A DNA stretch of 64,000 bases, taken from contig NZ_SSMQ01000062.1 in the NCBI RefSeq assembly GCF_005144585.1, forward strand, positions 1-64,000, in the 5' to 3' direction. The DNA is from Polyangium fumosum (GTDB lineage: Bacteria; Myxococcota_A; Polyangia; Polyangiales; Polyangiaceae). The notes under the pieces were generated by a model. The model worked only from the letters and a program-made list of their open reading frames with translations, was not told the DNA's origin and ran no database searches. The position numbers were made by a program, and so were the translations under genes. Shown piece after piece: positions 61,199 through 64,000 of this stretch (the stretch's first letter is position 1; the number at the start of each line of letters is the position of its first letter).

Positions 61199-61801
61199 TC
61201 AGGCGCGCTTTTCGAGATAAGCGGCGACGCTCGGGAGGGCGCGGAGGCGCTCGTGGAGGGCGCGGAGCTTGGGGAAGTCGGCGAGGCTCTCGGGCTTTGT
61301 GCTGAGGTGGTTGTCGAGCGTGTCGAAGGCGAGCACGTCGGCGTAGGTTGGCGACTCTCCGCCGCCGAACCAGGTACAGCTTCCGAGCAGACCTTCCACG
61401 GTGCGCAGCGTTGCGGGCAGGTCGGCCCAGTACTTTTCGATCACGGCCTGATCGGTTTGCATGAATGCGGCGAACTGCACGGGGGCGAACTTGGTTCGCC
61501 AGTCGTTGAGGGTCTCGGCTGCGACGTCTGCGTTCGTCTTTTCGGCTTCGTCCTTGCCGGCGAGGTCGAAGACGCGCGCGAGGTGACGCATGATGGCCAT
61601 GCTTTGCGCGATCTTGCGCTCGCCGGCGTCGCTGCGCTCGACGAGCACGGGGAGCTGGCCGAGGGGCATCTTTGGCTTGAGCTCGGGCCAGTTTGTGACG
61701 GGGGTGTTGGTGAAGGGGACGTTTGCCGTGGCGAACATGAGCCGGAGGGGCTCGGCGCGGCCACGGAGGGGGAAATAGAGCAGCTCGTAGGAAGTGGACA
61801 T
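61199..61801 (-). CDS. Glutathione S-transferase (sigma/prostaglandin-D-synthase-like)
   Basis: The 200-residue protein has a thioredoxin-fold N-terminus: YELLYFPLRGRAEPLRLMF, with a catalytic Tyr near residue 9, then GQLPVLVE (cis-Pro loop) and SMAIMRHLAR. The C-terminal all-helical domain includes FGGGESPTYADVLAFDTLDN, the usual substrate-site helix with the conserved Asp. It conjugates glutathione to electrophiles or detoxifies peroxides. The length is typical (about 200). The ATG at 61801 is the first. Hairpin element D lies directly beyond its stop. Confidence 0.92.
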   Translation of the reverse strand: MSTSYELLYFPLRGRAEPLRLMFATANVPFTNTPVTNWPELKPKMPLGQLPVLVERSDAGERKIAQSMAIMRHLARVFDLAGKDEAEKTNADVAAETLNDWRTKFAPVQFAAFMQTDQAVIEKYWADLPATLRTVEGLLGSCTWFGGGESPTYADVLAFDTLDNHLSTKPESLADFPKLRALHERLRALPSVAAYLEKRA

Positions 61802-61947
61802 GGCCGAGCTTTTACCAGGAAGGCCCGAGCCCGAGAAGCCCTGCGGGTCTCGAGACGAAGACCTGGGCGGAGGGGGGCGTTGCCCCTCGATTTCTCCCGT
61901 GCGAAGCCGCGCGAACTCCTCTACCGTTCGCCGCCCGGAGGAGTCGA

Positions 61948-62685
61948 ATGAGCGACGAAGATACGGACGAGTTCGAGGACGAAGGCGAAGGCGACGAGGG
62001 CGGCGACGACGAGGCGGAGAGCCCGCATGAGGTGTCGTTCGACGAGGACACGGAGGGCGTGCTCGTTGCGGGCAAGCGCTTCTCTTCGAGCCGTATGACG
62101 CGCAAGCAGATCGGCGAGTTTGCGCAGCATGTCCAGGCGGTCGCGGAGAAGACGGGGCATGCGGTCACGATCGTGGCTTCGGGCGACTTGACGGATACGG
62201 GGCCTGCGCCGGATGACACGGCCTATACGGACGTGCACATCGGCTTCGAGGGCGGGCGTGGCGGCACGTATGGGCCGGATACGATCTCGCGTGACGTGGC
62301 GCTGCACGCGCTTGAAAAGGCGAAGGCGGTGCCGGCGGAGGTGTGGGCGGCGATCGGCGAGAAGCTCGAAGGGGACGCGCGCGAGGCGTGGGACGAGGCG
62401 GCCGTGTCCATGCACTTCACGTGCGTAGGACCTCTTGCGGCTGCGACGCTCGCGTTTGGCGTGCTCGGGACCGAGGACGGCGCGGGGCCCGGCGAGTACA
62501 TGCACGGCGTGGACATGGAGCAGATGGCCCACGAGGAGGGCGTGTGGGGCTTGAAGGTCACGTACGTGCAGTACGAGAGCCCGGAGAGCGAGGAGGTTGA
62601 TCTTGGCGAGGCGGCGCATGCCGAGCGCGTGAAGGAGCTCGGCGACGAGAACGCGCGTTACTTCATCCTCGCTCGTTACGACTGA
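61948..62685 (+). CDS. Uncharacterised acidic protein
   Basis: The 245-residue protein starts at ATG with GGAGGAG 5 bases upstream. The first 40 residues are nearly all Asp and Glu (DEDTDEFEDEGEGDEGGDD). Then follows an ordered domain: SSRMTRKQIGEFAQHVQAVAEK, VTIVASGD, VHIGFEGG and a helix-rich end with GLKVTYVQYES. No signal peptide, membrane segment or known motif was found. The acidic head could give solubility or mimic a nucleic acid, but no function is supported. It is divergent from the GST gene. Confidence 0.72.
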   Translation: MSDEDTDEFEDEGEGDEGGDDEAESPHEVSFDEDTEGVLVAGKRFSSSRMTRKQIGEFAQHVQAVAEKTGHAVTIVASGDLTDTGPAPDDTAYTDVHIGFEGGRGGTYGPDTISRDVALHALEKAKAVPAEVWAAIGEKLEGDAREAWDEAAVSMHFTCVGPLAAATLAFGVLGTEDGAGPGEYMHGVDMEQMAHEEGVWGLKVTYVQYESPESEEVDLGEAAHAERVKELGDENARYFILARYD

Positions 62686-62728
62686 GGGGTCGTCGTTTCG
62701 CGGGAGAACGGCTCGGCGCGTTTGGAGG

Positions 62729-64000
62729 TCACGGCTTCAGGAGGGACTGCTCGAACGCGGCCGAGTCGCTCTCGTGTTGCCACTGGATGCGCGCCTTGTC
62801 GTTCGCCGCGAGGAACGCGTCGCAGGCGGCGGACAGCGTTGCCCCCGGGACGTCGGCTGCGCATTCGTCGACGCGCGTGGTGAAGTCGTCGCGCGTCTTC
62901 CAGAGGCTCTTGCCCTCGACGAAGGCGTGCTCGAGGCTCGTCCGGGCGAGCTTCTTCAGCGCGAGGTAGTCGAGGCCGTGCTCTTCCACGGCGCGCACGT
63001 ACTCGTCGGTGATCTCGATCCGGAGGATGCCTTGGTCGTCGGTCGACGGCGCCACGGGCACGTTCTTCGCCATGTAGGCGCTGAGCGGGTGCTTGTCGCC
63101 TGCGACGCCGAGCAGCGTGTCATTGGATGTCAAACAGATCTCCACCATCACGCCCTTCTGGGCCATGGTCGCGAGGAGCTGGTCGGGGCCGTCGCCGGCC
63201 GTCTCGCCGAGCACATCGACTCCGTGGCCGATGCGCTCGGCGCCTGCGATGTCCACGGCATTGCGGATGTGATAGGTCAGCTCTGCCTGGCCTGCTTGCG
63301 TCATGGGCAGGACCTCGGGGATGAGCTCGCCGGCGTGCAGGCCGATGTGGACCTTCTTCCGGCTCGGATCCTGGTCGTTGAAGGTGCGGAGGACGTTCAC
63401 GGCGAGCATCTCGTCGTTGTAATAGAGGAGGGAGTTTGCATCTTCCTCCGGCGAGACGAGGTTCACGCCGACGAGCTCGGGGACGACCTGCGCGAGTTCG
63501 AAGGCGAAGACCCACTGGCCGAAGACGTAGGCGCGCGTTCGCGTGCGGGTGCCGGCGACCATGAAACGCACCTCGACGTTGCAGCCGGGATCGGCCATGG
63601 GGGTGCCGCAGTTGAGCAGCGTGTCGGAGCCGGAGAGCGCGTTCGCGATGCTCGCCTTTGCATTGTTGATCGCGGTCTGGAAGCCGGGGTCCGCGATGAT
63701 TTGGGTGCGCTTTTGCAGGAGGTAGGGCTCGTCCCAGCCGTCGCCGGGCATGACCTTGGTCTCGGCGATGTTGCCGACGGTGCCCGAGCCGAAGCCCTGC
63801 ATCAGCTCGATGTACACCTGGTTGTTGTGGCCTGCGGTCGAGCGGACCTGCGCGAGCATGTCGTCGCCGCGGGACTCGTTGAGGACGGCGCCGAATTTGC
63901 CGAACGCGTCGAAGAAGTGCTGGTGGCCTTGGAGCAGGGTGCCCATGAAGCCTTCCATGGACCACGCCATCAGGATGCTGTCGTAGAGGGCCTGGTCATT
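62729..64000 (-). CDS. Adenosine-deaminase-like metal-dependent hydrolase, partial at the window edge
   Basis: The visible 423 residues lack the N-terminus, including the usual HxH metal site. The frame continues to base 64000 without a stop. Later motifs fit adenosine deaminases: GLHAGEL (Glu of the active site), RIGHGVDVL, VEICLTSNDT and STDDQGI (metal-binding Asp). It deaminates adenosine or a related purine, if complete. The protein is longer than bacterial Add enzymes (about 330) and may be secreted, as in ADGF-type enzymes, but the missing end prevents a decision. No neighbour beyond it is visible. Confidence 0.85.
   Translation of the reverse strand, partial: NDQALYDSILMAWSMEGFMGTLLQGHQHFFDAFGKFGAVLNESRGDDMLAQVRSTAGHNNQVYIELMQGFGSGTVGNIAETKVMPGDGWDEPYLLQKRTQIIADPGFQTAINNAKASIANALSGSDTLLNCGTPMADPGCNVEVRFMVAGTRTRTRAYVFGQWVFAFELAQVVPELVGVNLVSPEEDANSLLYYNDEMLAVNVLRTFNDQDPSRKKVHIGLHAGELIPEVLPMTQAGQAELTYHIRNAVDIAGAERIGHGVDVLGETAGDGPDQLLATMAQKGVMVEICLTSNDTLLGVAGDKHPLSAYMAKNVPVAPSTDDQGILRIEITDEYVRAVEEHGLDYLALKKLARTSLEHAFVEGKSLWKTRDDFTTRVDECAADVPGATLSAACDAFLAANDKARIQWQHESDSAAFEQSLLKP

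Overview
The window is a GC-rich (about 70 percent by eye) bacterial chromosome segment with long ORFs and strong codon bias. Several traits suggest a myxobacterium, most likely of the Polyangium/Sorangium type: giant hybrid kinases (Ser/Thr kinase + AAA + helical repeats + GAF + output), many lipoproteins carrying Gly-rich or Cys-rich DUF4215-like repeats, and a dispersed family of intergenic hairpin elements. The taxon is inferred from gene style only. No rRNA, tRNA, CRISPR array, prophage or intact insertion sequence was seen.

Layout. 1-3.3 kb: a truncated ORF end at the window edge, a composite hairpin element, then an SMC/RecN-like coiled-coil ATPase with an acidic partner gene. 3.5-9.1 kb: a two-domain VOC protein, 43-bp and 18-bp tandem repeats, a CusF-like copper lipoprotein, an Uma2-type nuclease-fold protein, a C2 + LecA-like lectin lipoprotein and a multicopper oxidase. 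9.2-13.9 kb: a tightly coupled four-gene set of a MoxR-type AAA ATPase, an unknown protein, a protein joining an HExxH motif to a vWA domain, and a small helical protein. 14-18 kb: an unknown protein, a 21-bp repeat array, a PxpA-like protein and two SDR oxidoreductases. 18-25.2 kb: a compact minus-strand operon of a FAD oxidoreductase, a Pro/Tyr-rich protein, a polyprenyl synthase and a 951-residue double acetoacetate-decarboxylase-like protein. This looks like an isoprenoid-related pathway I cannot name.

25.3-43 kb: two paralogous hybrid kinases with different outputs, one a histidine kinase and one a STAS domain. Between them lie a polar amino-acid-type ABC transporter (ATPase plus a receptor-permease fusion), a thioesterase, small proteins, a Tat-targeted LigB-type dioxygenase and a Gly-rich/DUF4215 lipoprotein. 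43-50.2 kb: a beta-lactamase-fold lipoprotein, a secreted vWA protein, an S41 protease and small lipoproteins. 50.3-53.2 kb: a cupin, and a hydroxyacid-oxoacid transhydrogenase-like enzyme coupled to an NAD-dependent epimerase. 53.2-58.8 kb: a membrane-anchored protein and class I ribonucleotide reductase nrdA-nrdB, with a clear cobalamin riboswitch and a TTGACA promoter upstream. 59-64 kb: an esterase plus outer-membrane-type protein pair, a noncoding stretch, a GST, an acidic protein, and an adenosine-deaminase-like protein that runs off the right edge.

The most notable signals are the hairpin element family, whose stems differ by compensating base changes and whose ends lie against stop codons; the B12 riboswitch on nrdAB; the double-ADC/isoprenoid operon; and the MoxR/HExxH-vWA gene set. 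Positions are from manual reading. Family names come from motifs and were not checked by any search.
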